Positions 17,943-27,955 of a stretch of 64,000 nt of DNA are shown here, piece by piece. Every line of letters begins with the position of its first letter. Within the stretch, counting starts at the first letter, position 1. Origin of the DNA: an uncultured Collinsella sp. (GTDB lineage Bacteria > Actinomycetota > Coriobacteriia > Coriobacteriales > Coriobacteriaceae); NCBI GenBank assembly GCA_900541205.1, contig UQIV01000002.1, positions 62,001-126,000 on the forward strand. Reading direction: 5' to 3'. The position numbers and the translations under genes were made by a program. Below the pieces are notes generated by a model, which was not told where the DNA came from, ran no database searches, and saw nothing but the letters and a program-made list of their open reading frames with translations.

Positions 17943-17986
17943 GGTCCCGCGAGGCTGGCGGAGACACTCGTGCAGGGCCGCCCGAA

Positions 17987-18140
17987 CAAAACTATGCCGG
18001 TTTACTACGATGAATCCGAGATTCCTGACCACACCCGCATTTTTGCAAATATCGCAAGTGTTCTACCTGCGGTTTTGTAAGTGCGCAATTTGCCGTGGTC
18101 GGAGACATGCGGTTCATCGTAGTAAACCGGCATAGTTTTG
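17987..18140. repeat. 154-bp long palindromic element, copy 3 (inverted orientation)
   Basis: Perfect 28-bp arms at 17987-18014 and 18113-18140, beginning CAAAACTATGCCGGTTTACT. The core TCTACCTGCGGTTTTG is the reverse complement of the core of copies 1 and 2. An inner GACCAC/GTGGTC pair extends the stem. Same 154-bp length as copy 1. Confidence 0.85.
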
Positions 18141-18170
18141 AAATGGCATCAAATTGGCGGCAGCCAGCGG

Positions 18171-18800
18171 CTAGCCTCGCAGGTAGGCGATGGCGATTTG
18201 GGTGCGGTTGCGTAGCCCCATTTTGGCTAGGATTGAGCTGATGTGGTTGCGCACCGTGCCTTCTCCCATATAAGCCGTGGCGGCAATCTCCTTGTTGTCG
18301 AGGCCGCGGGCGATGAGCTCGGCGACTTCGAACTCGCGGTCGGTTAGGCCGGCAAAGGCCGCGGGCCGGCGGGGCGCGTCGGCTTCGGTGCCCGCCCCAT
18401 CAAAATCGATATCCTCGATCGCCTTGCCCTCGAGCACGCGTTTGCCGCCCATGACCTGTGCCAACGCCGGCGGAATGGCGGCGACATCAGTCTTGATCAG
18501 GTAACCGCGGGCGCCCAGCTTGAGCGCCGACACAATGTACTCGTCATCCGAGAATGTTGTCAGAAACACCACGCGCGCCGTGGGGTCGCGCTCAAGGATT
18601 TCGCGTGCCGCCGAAAGGCCGTCACGCCCCGGCATCTGGATGTCGAGCAGCGCGATATCGGGTGCGTGCTCGGCGTAGAGCGCCACCGCATCGTCGCCGT
18701 TGGCACCGGTATCCACCACTTCGATCTGCGGCTGAGCGCCCAGGATAATCTTGAGCGAATCGACCACCAAGCGGTCGTCGTCGACAACTATGAGCCTCAT
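18171..18800 (-). CDS. NarL/LuxR-family response regulator
   Basis: 209 residues. The receiver domain (1-120) has the acidic pair D8-D9, phospho-acceptor D53 in LLDIQMPG, and K103 in YLIK. The C-terminal LuxR HTH (about 145-209) reads LTDREFEVAELIARGLDNKEIA...VRNHISSILAKMGLRNRTQIAI. Its start overlaps the stop of the histidine kinase gene by four bases (ATGA), so the two are co-translated as a two-component system. The divergent ABC-2 exporter operon at 20142-23469 is the probable target; this is inferred from position only. Confidence 0.93.
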   Translation of the reverse strand: MRLIVVDDDRLVVDSLKIILGAQPQIEVVDTGANGDDAVALYAEHAPDIALLDIQMPGRDGLSAAREILERDPTARVVFLTTFSDDEYIVSALKLGARGYLIKTDVAAIPPALAQVMGGKRVLEGKAIEDIDFDGAGTEADAPRRPAAFAGLTDREFEVAELIARGLDNKEIAATAYMGEGTVRNHISSILAKMGLRNRTQIAIAYLRG

Positions 18801-19942
18801 CGGGCGTCATCTCCTTGCTGTTTGGGGACGGTGGCAAACACGCGCCAGCCGGGGGCGCCGACGCGCAGGCCGGCGGTGAAGGTTCCGCCAAGCGCCTCGA
18901 CGCGCTCGCGCATGGAGGCGAGCCCCATGCCTTCTACGACGTTGCTGCTGCTCGCCGGGGTCGCGTCCGCGCCATCATCGGTAACGATGAGCTGGTAAAA
19001 CGACGGGTGCTCCATGCACCGCACGGTAATGGTTTTGGCATGGGCGTGGCGCATGGCGTTGGAAAGCGCCTCGCGCAGCACCGCCGCAAAGCAGTTGGCG
19101 ACGTTGGCGGGCGCATGCTCGGCCAAAACCTCAAGCTCAATCTGCGGACCGCTGTCCGAGCGTGCGCCTTCAACGATGCGCTCGAGCTGCACGGAGAGGT
19201 TGGTCGCATTGTCGTTGAGCGCGTGAACGCTGGCGCGCACGAGTTGGAGCGCCTCGTCAACCGTGCGTTTGACGTCGGCGAAATCGGCGGCAACCCTGGG
19301 CTCGTCGGCATGGACCACGCGCAGGGCTTCGGTTTGAAGCGAAGCGCGCGTGAGCTGGTGGCCCACGTTATCGTGGATCTCGCGCGCGATGCGGGCGCGT
19401 TCGGCGAGCGTCGCGAGTTCGACTTCGTAGTCCTGGCGGTCGGCGAGGTCGCGGTTGCGTGCCTCGAGTGCCAGGGCGCGTTCTTGCAGCTTGTCGCGGG
19501 TGCGACGCATGCGTTCCTGTTCGTGCTCCAGCTGCGCGGTGCGCAGCGATAGCAACGTGGCGGCGACCGAAAGGATGGCGGTTAACAGCAGCGTTCGGGT
19601 GGTGAGCACGCCGCCACGAAGGTCCGCGACAAGCGCGCAGACAAACACGGCGCCAATCGCCAGCGCGGGCCAGATTCGTTCACGGCGAACGCGTCGCGCG
19701 ATGTCATAGAAGGCAAGGGGTGCGAACGGCATAAATGACGGCACGAAGATGGCCGCGATGATGTAGGCGTAGCTCGCGGCCTCGCTCGCGCGATGGGCGT
19801 GTTCTTCTCGTGCGACTTCCGACGCCGAGGTGGCTATAACGCCAAGGCAAAACGCCACAACCAGACGAGCGTCCACGGCAAGACCCATGGCGGCCGCAAT
19901 ACAGCACGCCAGCACAATCGATTTGTCGAAGAGCCTGTTCAT
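18797..19942 (-). CDS. Sensor histidine kinase, NarX/DesK-like (HisKA_3)
   Basis: 381 residues. Four or five hydrophobic segments in residues 1-135, a coiled coil about 140-180, the HisKA_3 phospho-acceptor line ARIAREIHDNVGHQLT (H near 201), then an HATPase domain with N-box LREALSNAMRHAHA and G-box GMGLASMRERV. The open frame extends upstream to 20176, but only from 19942 does it read as a membrane protein. A TACAAT hexamer ends six bases before that ATG and no ribosome site is present, which fits a leaderless transcript starting at the A of the start codon. Cognate regulator is the overlapping gene 18171-18800. Confidence 0.9.
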   Translation of the reverse strand: MNRLFDKSIVLACCIAAAMGLAVDARLVVAFCLGVIATSASEVAREEHAHRASEAASYAYIIAAIFVPSFMPFAPLAFYDIARRVRRERIWPALAIGAVFVCALVADLRGGVLTTRTLLLTAILSVAATLLSLRTAQLEHEQERMRRTRDKLQERALALEARNRDLADRQDYEVELATLAERARIAREIHDNVGHQLTRASLQTEALRVVHADEPRVAADFADVKRTVDEALQLVRASVHALNDNATNLSVQLERIVEGARSDSGPQIELEVLAEHAPANVANCFAAVLREALSNAMRHAHAKTITVRCMEHPSFYQLIVTDDGADATPASSSNVVEGMGLASMRERVEALGGTFTAGLRVGAPGWRVFATVPKQQGDDAR

Positions 19943-20141
19943 ACGGGTATTGTACGCGATGCCGCGCATGGGGGAGGCGCCACCCGGAGCAACCGTGACA
20001 TTCCTCCCACGCGGCAAAGCGGGGGGCACCGGCGGGCCGCGCGACCAAGCCCTACACTCGTGACAAAGCTCACTGGTGCGCGCCGCCCGCTCCTGCGATG
20101 ATGCAATCGTACCGGGCCACGACCAACAGAAGGGCCGCCTC

Positions 20142-21080
20142 ATGACAGACATCGTCCATGTCGAAAACCTCGTCAAGCGCTATGACGATCTTATCGCGCT
20201 CGACCACTTTAACCTGAGCATCGCCCCCGGCGAGATCTTTGGCCTGCTGGGTCCCAACGGCTCGGGCAAGACCACGTCCATCAACTGTATCCTGCAGCTG
20301 CTTGCCTACGACAAAGGCACCATCGAGCTGTTCGGCGAGCCCATGACGCCCGCCCGCTACGACCTCAAGCGCCGCATCGGCGTGGTGCCGCAGCAGGTGG
20401 CGGTGTTCGACGAGCTTACGGTGCGCGAGAACATTGACTATTTCTGCAGCCTTTACGTTAACGACCGCAAGCGCCGTCGCGCGCTCGTGGACGAGGCGAT
20501 CGACTTTGTCGGCCTGGGCGACTTTGCCAAGTTTCGCCCCGGCAAGCTCTCGGGCGGCCTGGCGCGCCGGCTTAACATTGCCTGCGGCATCGCGCACAAG
20601 CCCGAGCTCATCTTCTTTGACGAGCCCACGGTGGCGGTCGACCCACAGAGCCGCAATGCCATCCTGGAGGGCATCTGCCGCCTGCGCGACGAGGGCGCCA
20701 CGGTGGTGTATACCAGCCATTATATGGAGGAAGTCGAGCAGATCTGCAGCCGCATCATGATCATGGACGGCGGGCGCGTGCTGGCGCAGGGCACCAACGA
20801 CGAGCTCAAGCGCATGATTCAGATGGGCGAGAAGATCGTGATCGAGGTCGGCGAGGTGCCGAGCGCGGCGCTCGGTGCCGTCGCGAGCCTGCCACATGTC
20901 CTGGACCTGTCGGCGACGGCGGGCCAGCTCACGTTTTCGTGCGAGGCGAGCCCGCATAACCTGACGGACATTCTCGATGCGCTGCGCTCGCATGACGTGG
21001 CGCTTGGCCGCATTTATTCCGAGCCGCCGACCCTCAACGACGTGTTCCTCGAGATCACCGGCCGCGAGCTGCGCGACTAG
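20142..21080 (+). CDS. ABC-2 exporter ATP-binding protein
   Basis: 312 residues. Walker A GPNGSGKTTS near 39, Q-loop VPQQVAVFDE, signature LSGGLARRLNIA (Leu in place of the usual Gln), Walker B LIFFDEPTVAVDP, switch His in YTSHYMEE. Residues about 220-312 form the C-terminal extension common in drug/antibiotic (DrrA-like) exporters. ATG 20142 is preceded by AAGGG; the frame extends to 20076 without another ribosome site. First gene of a three-gene operon with two permeases, divergent from the two-component system. Substrate unknown; lipid, bacteriocin or drug export are all possible. Confidence 0.92.
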   Translation: MTDIVHVENLVKRYDDLIALDHFNLSIAPGEIFGLLGPNGSGKTTSINCILQLLAYDKGTIELFGEPMTPARYDLKRRIGVVPQQVAVFDELTVRENIDYFCSLYVNDRKRRRALVDEAIDFVGLGDFAKFRPGKLSGGLARRLNIACGIAHKPELIFFDEPTVAVDPQSRNAILEGICRLRDEGATVVYTSHYMEEVEQICSRIMIMDGGRVLAQGTNDELKRMIQMGEKIVIEVGEVPSAALGAVASLPHVLDLSATAGQLTFSCEASPHNLTDILDALRSHDVALGRIYSEPPTLNDVFLEITGRELRD

Positions 21081-21089
21081 GGGGCGGCC

Positions 21090-22277
21090 ATGTTCAACAC
21101 CATCATCACCACGGTCAAGACGCTGCTGCGCCGGCCGAGCACGTGGGTCTGGGGCGCTCTCTTCCCCATCGCGCTTTCCACGATGTTTATGTTTATGTTC
21201 GCGAACCTCAGCTCCGACGGCAAGATTGACCCGGTGCCGGTTGCCGTCGTGGTGGACGAGGCCTGGGACGCCTCGGCCTTTAAGGACGTGGCGACCTCGC
21301 TTGCCAAGGAGGGCGACGATCAGCTGCTCGAGATCCACGAGTGCGACGATGCAGCCGACGCGAACCGTGCTCTCAAGGCCGGCGGGGTCGCGGGCATCTA
21401 CACGGTCGATATCGCGGGCACACCCAAGCTCACACTGCTTTCGAGTTATGACAGCTCGCGCGCCTCGTCGGTGCTCACCGACCGCAGCATCCTTGAGACG
21501 GTGGCGAGCTCGTATACGCAAAATGCCGAGCTCATGGCCCAGATTGCTCAAGATGACCCGGCGGCGCTCGCCGACCCGGAGGCGGTTGCGCGCGCCCTGT
21601 CGCTCGAGGGTGGCACCCGCCGCGTAAGCCTGACGCGCACCACGCCCGACGGCACGGTCATCTACTATTACGCGCTCTTTGGCCTGGTAGCGATGATGTC
21701 TGCCGAGTTTGCCGCCTTGAGCGTCGTCGATCTGCAGCCCAATCTGTCGGGCCTTGGCGCGCGTCGTTGTGTGGGCGGTCTTTCCAAGACGGCGTCGCTG
21801 GCCGGTATCTTTGTGGGCTCGTGGCTGGTCTCCTTTGCCTCGATGACGATCGCGATCGGCTACGTGCGCCTGGTCGTGGGCGTCGACTTTGGCGGGCGCG
21901 AGGGGCTGTGTTTGGTGGGCGGCGCCGCTTCCGCGCTTGCCGCCACGGGCCTGGGGCTCTTTGTGGGCACGCTTCCCGTTAAGGGCGGCAAGGCGTCCAA
22001 GTCCGGCATCCTCACGGGCTTTGCTACCACGTGCGCCCTGTTCGCCGGCCTCTACGGCGAGCCGGCGATGGCGCTTGCCGACGACGTCGCCCGCGCCTGC
22101 CCGGCCGAGTGCTGGCTCAACCCCGTCAAGCTCATCTGCGACATGTTCAACCGCCTGTATTTCTTTGAGGACCTGGGCCCCTTTGTCGTTCGCGCCGGCG
22201 CGCTGGTCCTTATGGCGTTGCTGTTCGTTGCCGCCGCTACGCTGATCTTTGGAAGGAGCCGCTATGAGCACCTTTAA
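21090..22277 (+). CDS. ABC-2 type permease, subunit 1
   Basis: 395 residues. One N-terminal membrane helix (about 20-38), a long extracytoplasmic domain (about 40-195), then five to six helices to the end, the ABC-2/YhgE-like permease plan. The tail of the gene contains the ribosome site and start of the next gene (overlap 22264-22277), so both permeases should be made in equal amounts. It partners the ATPase 20142-21080. Confidence 0.87.
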   Translation: MFNTIITTVKTLLRRPSTWVWGALFPIALSTMFMFMFANLSSDGKIDPVPVAVVVDEAWDASAFKDVATSLAKEGDDQLLEIHECDDAADANRALKAGGVAGIYTVDIAGTPKLTLLSSYDSSRASSVLTDRSILETVASSYTQNAELMAQIAQDDPAALADPEAVARALSLEGGTRRVSLTRTTPDGTVIYYYALFGLVAMMSAEFAALSVVDLQPNLSGLGARRCVGGLSKTASLAGIFVGSWLVSFASMTIAIGYVRLVVGVDFGGREGLCLVGGAASALAATGLGLFVGTLPVKGGKASKSGILTGFATTCALFAGLYGEPAMALADDVARACPAECWLNPVKLICDMFNRLYFFEDLGPFVVRAGALVLMALLFVAAATLIFGRSRYEHL

Positions 22278-23469
22278 GACCGCGCTTCGCATGGCGCTGG
22301 CGCACCCGTTCTACCTGCTCATCTATACGGTGTTCATCTCGCTCATGGGCGTATTCATCGCGGCCTCGGTGAGCTGGAACTCGTCGCAGCTCACCGAGTA
22401 CAAGCCCTACGATGCCAACGTGATCGTGGTCGACCGCGACGACAGCGACCTTTCGCGTGCGCTTACCAAGCATCTGGGTTCGCGTTTTGAGCTGGTCACG
22501 GGCATCGGCGACGATACGTACGATCTTGCGGATGCGCTCTCCAAGAGCAACAGCGCCAAGGGTAGCGCCGACTGCGTGTTCTTTATCCCAGAGGGGTTTG
22601 AGGGCGACCTCGTTGCAGCCGCCCGCTCGGGGGAGTCTCTGCCCAAGCTCGATGTGACCTACGGCGCCGGCACCATGGCGGCTGCGCTTTCGTCTGCCGA
22701 GGCCTCGCGCTGGATCTCGCTCGCGGGCGCTGCGGCGGCACTTGAGCCCGCCGCCTCTAACGGCAGCGTTGCCAAGGCCGCCGAGCATGCCGCCGCCAAG
22801 CGCGCCGAGGTCCAGATTGAGCAGGTCAAGGTTGGTTCGACTGCCGCCGCCATGCTCAAGTCGTATTTCAACTTTGGTGCGTACGCGATTATCTCGTCGG
22901 TCATCGTGTCGGTGGGGCTGGTGTTCTCGGGCATGAACGAGCCCGAGCGCGTGCGCCGCATGGATGCCAGCCCGGTCTCCGAGCGCCAGCGTTCGCTTGC
23001 CGTGTTTGCGGCCGCCGCCGTGCTCACCGTTTGTATCTGGTTTGTGTCGAGCATGATGGGCGTCGTGGGCTTTGCCGGCGCGGTTGCCGAGGTCGGCGTG
23101 GGTCGTGTGTGCCTGGCGCTGGCAGCGACGTTTGCCCTGGCGTGCACGCCGCTGGCCGTTGGCTTTGCCCTTTCGAGCCTGGGTGCGCGCGAGGAGCTGC
23201 TCAACGGTGTGGGCAACCTGCTCGGCATGCTCATGACGTTTTTGGGCGGCGCCTGGATGCCGCTGTCGCTCATGGGCTCGGCCGTGCAGACGGTGGCGCA
23301 CTTTGTGCCGACGTATTGGGTGAACGATGCGATCAGCAAGGCGCTTGCCTCGGATCTGACGTCTGCCGTGTTGGGCGACATCGCCTGCGACCTGGGCGTC
23401 ACCGTGCTCTTCGCCGCCGCCATTGCCGCCGTAGGCCTGGCTCTCGCACGCGCCAAATCTCGCGCCTAG
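22264..23469 (+). CDS. ABC-2 type permease, subunit 2
   Basis: 401 residues with the same plan as the preceding permease: N-terminal helix (about 17-37), an extracytoplasmic domain to about residue 195, then six helices including VPTYWVNDAISKAL near 350, a line typical of ABC-2 permeases. The start ATG 22264 lies seven bases after GGAAGGAG. The pair probably forms a heterodimeric exporter. Confidence 0.87.
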   Translation: MSTFKTALRMALAHPFYLLIYTVFISLMGVFIAASVSWNSSQLTEYKPYDANVIVVDRDDSDLSRALTKHLGSRFELVTGIGDDTYDLADALSKSNSAKGSADCVFFIPEGFEGDLVAAARSGESLPKLDVTYGAGTMAAALSSAEASRWISLAGAAAALEPAASNGSVAKAAEHAAAKRAEVQIEQVKVGSTAAAMLKSYFNFGAYAIISSVIVSVGLVFSGMNEPERVRRMDASPVSERQRSLAVFAAAAVLTVCIWFVSSMMGVVGFAGAVAEVGVGRVCLALAATFALACTPLAVGFALSSLGAREELLNGVGNLLGMLMTFLGGAWMPLSLMGSAVQTVAHFVPTYWVNDAISKALASDLTSAVLGDIACDLGVTVLFAAAIAAVGLALARAKSRA

Positions 23470-23550
23470 TCTGAAATAAATCCTAGGCCTCGCCCCAAAA
23501 TAGTTCGCCAAGGTTTACTATTACGTTCATAAAGTAGTACGAGGCTAACA

Positions 23551-24276
<726 letters not shown>

Positions 24277-24284
24277 GCGGCGCC

Positions 24285-26951
24285 ATGACACCTCTCGCAA
24301 AACGTCTCCCGCGCGAGCTGCGCCGCAATATCGGCAAGTACCTGGGCATCTTTTTGCTTATGTGCGGAAGCATCGCCCTCACATCGGGCTTTTTGCTCGC
24401 GGCGCATTCCATCGGCTGCCTTATCGACGACATGCGCGATGCGTACACGATTGAGGACGGCCGCGTGACCACCTCCTTCGAGGCTACCGACGATCAACTC
24501 AAAGCTGCCGAGGATGCCGCCAGTGACGTCGGCGGCGTCACGCTCTACAAGAATTTCTCCATCGACGCCATCATCAAAAAGGCGTCCGGCGACGACGGCA
24601 CCAAGCGCACCCTGCGCACCTACGCGCACCGTACCAAAGTCGATATCGCGTCCTACTGCGAAGGCAAGCAGCCCAGGGCGGACGACGAGGTAGCCATCGA
24701 CCGCGTCTTTGCCACCAACAACGACCTTGCCGTGGGCGATAAGGTCGAGCTCGAGGGCCACACCTACATCATCTGCGGCATCATGACCCAGCCCGATAGC
24801 CAGGCGCTGTTCCTCAACAATTCGGACTTTACGGTGAACACCATCACCTATGGCGTGGCCGAGGTCACCGATGGCGGCTTTGCCGCGCTCGAAGATGCTG
24901 GCGGCGCACCCGCCTACACCTACTCCTTCACCTTTACCGATCGCGATCTCTCCACTGCAGACCGCATCGACGCCGAGCAGGATATGGTCGAGGCACTGAC
25001 CGACGCCGATGCGCGCGTGGACGATTTGATCGATGCCGATTCCAACCAGGGCATTGGCTATGCGCGCGACGACGTAGACGGCGACTCCATGATGTGGATG
25101 ACGCTGCTCGACATTATCATCGTGATCATGGCATTTGTCTTTGTGGTCCTTACCGACGCCACCATCGAGGAGGAGAGCGCCATCATCGGCACGCTGCTCG
25201 CCAGCGGCTATCGTCGACGCGAGATCGTGCTGCACTACCTTGCGCTTCCCGCTATCGTGGGCGTGGTCGCGGCGCTTTTGGGCACTGCGCTCGGCGTTGT
25301 GTTCTTTACCGAGCCCATGCGCAGCCTCTATTACGGTTCGTATAGCCTGCCGCCCTTCCAGGTGTACTGGAGCTGGGAGATCTTTGTGAAGTGCGCCGTG
25401 GTTCCCGCCGCCGCGCTCATCCTCATCACGCTGGTGGGTCTGCTTCGCAAAATGGGCAAGACGCCGTTGCAGTTCCTTCGTCACGAAGCGAGCGGCAAGT
25501 CGGGCACCAAGCGTGGCCTGCAGCTGCCGGAGCGCATGGGCTTTGTTTCCCGCTTCCGCCTGCGTATCTTCCTGCGCAACCTGGGCAACTTCGCCACGCT
25601 TTTCGTGGGCATTGCGTTTGCCTCGCTGCTGCTGCTCTTTGGCCTGGCGATTCTGCCCACGATGACGCACTACGCGGACAACCTCGAGACGAGCCTGGTC
25701 GCCGAGCACCAGTACACGCTCAAGGCTCCGCTGGAGCTCGAGGGCACTGCCGAGGAGCGCGAGCAGTGGTCGGCACTCGAGCGCTTGCAGTCGGTTGACG
25801 GCGCGCTGCTTTCTGCCGCCCAAGATGCCGATGACGAGCTCGACGACGCGGCCGATGCGGCGCAGGTGGTAGCCAATGCTGCGACCAGCGCTCCGTCTGC
25901 CGAGAGCCTGGCCGCGGCGCAGGACGCGCTCGCCAAGGTCCAGGACAAGAAGGATGCGCTTTATGCGCGCCTCGATGACCTTGCCGATGCTCTCGGCTGC
26001 AACCGCGACGAGGCTATCGACCTGATCGACAAGGCCTCTAAGATCGACACTGACAACGACGATATCCACCCGGTCAATACGGCCGACAACGGCGCGGACG
26101 CAATCGCACAGGCCGAGAAATACGCCGTTTACCAGCTGCAATACGACCGCGGCGATGGAAATGGCGAGGAGACGATTTCCGTCTACGGCATTTCATCCGA
26201 TTCGCGCTATTGGAAAGACCTCAACGTCGGCGAAGGTCGCGTCGTCTTTGGCGGCGGTCTGCTCGACAAGTTTGGCTGGAGCGAGGGTCAGAAGGTCACG
26301 CTCGGCGACAAGTACGAGGGCGAGCATTATTCCCTTGAGTACACGGGCAAGGACTGTGCCTGGGGCTCCAAGTCGGACATGAATATCTATATGAGTATCG
26401 ACGACTTTAACGAGCTGTTCGGCAACGACGCCGCCTACTTTAACGGCTATGTGAGCGACGAGAAGCTCGACCTCGATGCTCGTTACTTTGCCGGCGACAC
26501 CACGCCCGATGACATGCGCGCCGTGGGCGACCAGTTCATCGGCATGATGAGCAAAATGATTGGCATGATGGTTGGGCTTGCAGTGTTCATCTTCTTGCTG
26601 TTTATGTACCTGCTGACCAAGGCTGTGATCGACCACAGTGCCCGTTCGATCAGCTACATGAAAGTCTTTGGCTATCGCGATAGCGAGATTTCGCATCTGT
26701 ACATCCGCTCGATTACGCTGTGCGTGGTGGCGTCGCTCGTGCTGAGCCTGCCGGTCATTATTGGCTCGCTCACGGCCATCTTCCGCTCGATGCTGCTCGC
26801 CTACAACGGCAATATCGAGATCTACGTGCCCGCCTGGTCCATGGCGGCATGTGTCGGCATTGGCTTTGCGACCTACCTGGTCGTGGCGCTGCTGCACACA
26901 CGCTCCATCAAACGCGTCAGCCTCGCCGAGGCGCTCAAGGTCCAGGAATAG
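24285..26951 (+). CDS. FtsX/MacB-like ABC transporter permease, large, with coiled-coil insert
   Basis: 888 residues. N-terminal helix (about 18-40), a MacB-type extracytoplasmic region to about residue 265, and an FtsX transmembrane block with helices about 270-390. A second helix near 440 is followed by an alanine/aspartate-rich helical segment (about 500-575) and a second periplasmic-like domain. The terminal FtsX block has helices about 755-885. Two FtsX units in one chain resemble the BceB/YtrF class of Gram-positive exporters. TTG 24270 is an alternative in-frame start, but it lies inside the ATPase gene and ATG 24285 follows AGGCGG. Confidence 0.88.
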   Translation: MTPLAKRLPRELRRNIGKYLGIFLLMCGSIALTSGFLLAAHSIGCLIDDMRDAYTIEDGRVTTSFEATDDQLKAAEDAASDVGGVTLYKNFSIDAIIKKASGDDGTKRTLRTYAHRTKVDIASYCEGKQPRADDEVAIDRVFATNNDLAVGDKVELEGHTYIICGIMTQPDSQALFLNNSDFTVNTITYGVAEVTDGGFAALEDAGGAPAYTYSFTFTDRDLSTADRIDAEQDMVEALTDADARVDDLIDADSNQGIGYARDDVDGDSMMWMTLLDIIIVIMAFVFVVLTDATIEEESAIIGTLLASGYRRREIVLHYLALPAIVGVVAALLGTALGVVFFTEPMRSLYYGSYSLPPFQVYWSWEIFVKCAVVPAAALILITLVGLLRKMGKTPLQFLRHEASGKSGTKRGLQLPERMGFVSRFRLRIFLRNLGNFATLFVGIAFASLLLLFGLAILPTMTHYADNLETSLVAEHQYTLKAPLELEGTAEEREQWSALERLQSVDGALLSAAQDADDELDDAADAAQVVANAATSAPSAESLAAAQDALAKVQDKKDALYARLDDLADALGCNRDEAIDLIDKASKIDTDNDDIHPVNTADNGADAIAQAEKYAVYQLQYDRGDGNGEETISVYGISSDSRYWKDLNVGEGRVVFGGGLLDKFGWSEGQKVTLGDKYEGEHYSLEYTGKDCAWGSKSDMNIYMSIDDFNELFGNDAAYFNGYVSDEKLDLDARYFAGDTTPDDMRAVGDQFIGMMSKMIGMMVGLAVFIFLLFMYLLTKAVIDHSARSISYMKVFGYRDSEISHLYIRSITLCVVASLVLSLPVIIGSLTAIFRSMLLAYNGNIEIYVPAWSMAACVGIGFATYLVVALLHTRSIKRVSLAEALKVQE

Positions 26952-26959
26952 GAGGGCTC

Positions 26960-27607
26960 ATGGCCAGATCGGCAGAAGAGCTCAAGCAGCTTTCCGTCAA
27001 AGAGTTCACCGAGGCGGCGAAGATCTACGAGTCCGGCCATGCCGGGATCTACGAGATGTGCAAGGACGACTATCCGCAGATGCTCGAGGAGCTCGCGCTC
27101 GAGCCGTTCGAGGACGTGCTCGACGTGGGGTGCGGAACCGGAGCAGTCCTGGAGCTGCTGCACGGGGAATACCCGGGCAAGCACCTGACGGGGCTCGATC
27201 TCACGCCCAAAATGATCGAGGCGGCATGCGCCAAGCAGCTCGGGAACGTCCGCTTCGTCGTCGGGGACGCCGAAGCCCTGCCCTTCGAGCCGCAAAGCTT
27301 CGACGCCGTGCTCTGCTCCAACAGCTTCCATCACTATCCGCACCCCGAGAGGTTCTTCGCCGAGGCGGCCCGAGTCCTGCGCCCCGGCGGGCGCCTGATT
27401 CTCCGCGACTACACGTCGAGCGACTTCGTGGTATGGCTCATGAACACCTTTGAGCTGCCGTTGGCGCGCCTCGCGGGTCACGGTGATGTCCGGATCTGCA
27501 AGGTGTCCGAGCTTCGCGCGCTCGCCGAGAGGGCCGGATTCCTCCTGCTCAAGCTCGAGGCGCAGAAAGGCTTCCGTGCCCACCTGGTTGCGCGCAAGCC
27601 CTCCTAG
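26960..27607 (+). CDS. Class I SAM-dependent methyltransferase
   Basis: 215 residues. Motif I VLDVGCGTGAVLELL near residue 52, GLDLTPKMIEAA (acidic ribose-binding position) and a post-motif RPGGRLILRDY, of the Methyltransf_11 type. GGAGGG seven bases upstream of ATG 26960 sets the start, eight bases after the permease stop, so it belongs to the MacB-like operon. Substrate unknown; UbiE/small-molecule methylases are closest in style. Codon use looks somewhat different from the preceding genes (more CTC and TTC), a weak hint of separate origin. Confidence 0.88.
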   Translation: MARSAEELKQLSVKEFTEAAKIYESGHAGIYEMCKDDYPQMLEELALEPFEDVLDVGCGTGAVLELLHGEYPGKHLTGLDLTPKMIEAACAKQLGNVRFVVGDAEALPFEPQSFDAVLCSNSFHHYPHPERFFAEAARVLRPGGRLILRDYTSSDFVVWLMNTFELPLARLAGHGDVRICKVSELRALAERAGFLLLKLEAQKGFRAHLVARKPS

Positions 27608-27752
27608 GCCGACCATACATCACACGCATTTTGGGACGGGGGATTTTGTCCCACGCGACGCCTTTCCTGCCAGACGCCGATGACGTGCTGCATGCCCAGG
27701 CTCACGCAGGCGATGATGACCCAGCAGCAGGCGCCCAGCAAGAGTGGTCATT
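27604..27752 (-). pseudogene. Possible 3' remnant of a membrane-protein gene cut by repeat DNA
   Basis: On the - strand a frame without a start reads LLGACCWVIIACVSLGMQHV, then IGVWQERRRVGQNPPSQ, and stops at 27604. It looks like the last helix and basic tail of a membrane protein. Upstream the frame runs into a TGA inside the GGGGAC hairpin repeat (27745-27873). The stop overlaps the stop of the methyltransferase gene on the other strand. Parent family not recognised. Confidence 0.3.
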
Positions 27753-27873
27753 GGGGACAGACTTAAATGACTAGTCATCGGGGACAGTCTTTGCCGATTC
27801 GCCGGTTCGCCGGCCGGGCTGGCAAGGACTGTCCCCAAGTGCCGGGTGGCGAAAGAGTGTCCCCAACGACTAG
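27745..27873. repeat. GGGGAC hairpin repeat cluster 1
   Basis: Unit TGGTCATTGGGGACAG...AATGACTA (27745-27773), then a 16-bp IR GGGGACAGTCTTTGCC / GGCAAGGACTGTCCCC (27780-27836, one mismatch), then a partial unit GTGTCCCCAACGACTA. It fills much of the gap before the DUF362 gene. Confidence 0.8.
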
Positions 27874-27955
27874 GTTTCGCGCTTGACTTCGACCCTACTT
27901 CAATGGGTACCATCCCTTATGTCTGTAACGCCATATAGACAGAGGGGATATATCT

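Noticed and set aside
20070..22292. A 740-codon - strand frame over the ABC-2 operon, and a 611-codon one at 14071-15906 inside the adhesin
   Set aside because: Both oppose genes with clear motifs and have shadow composition.
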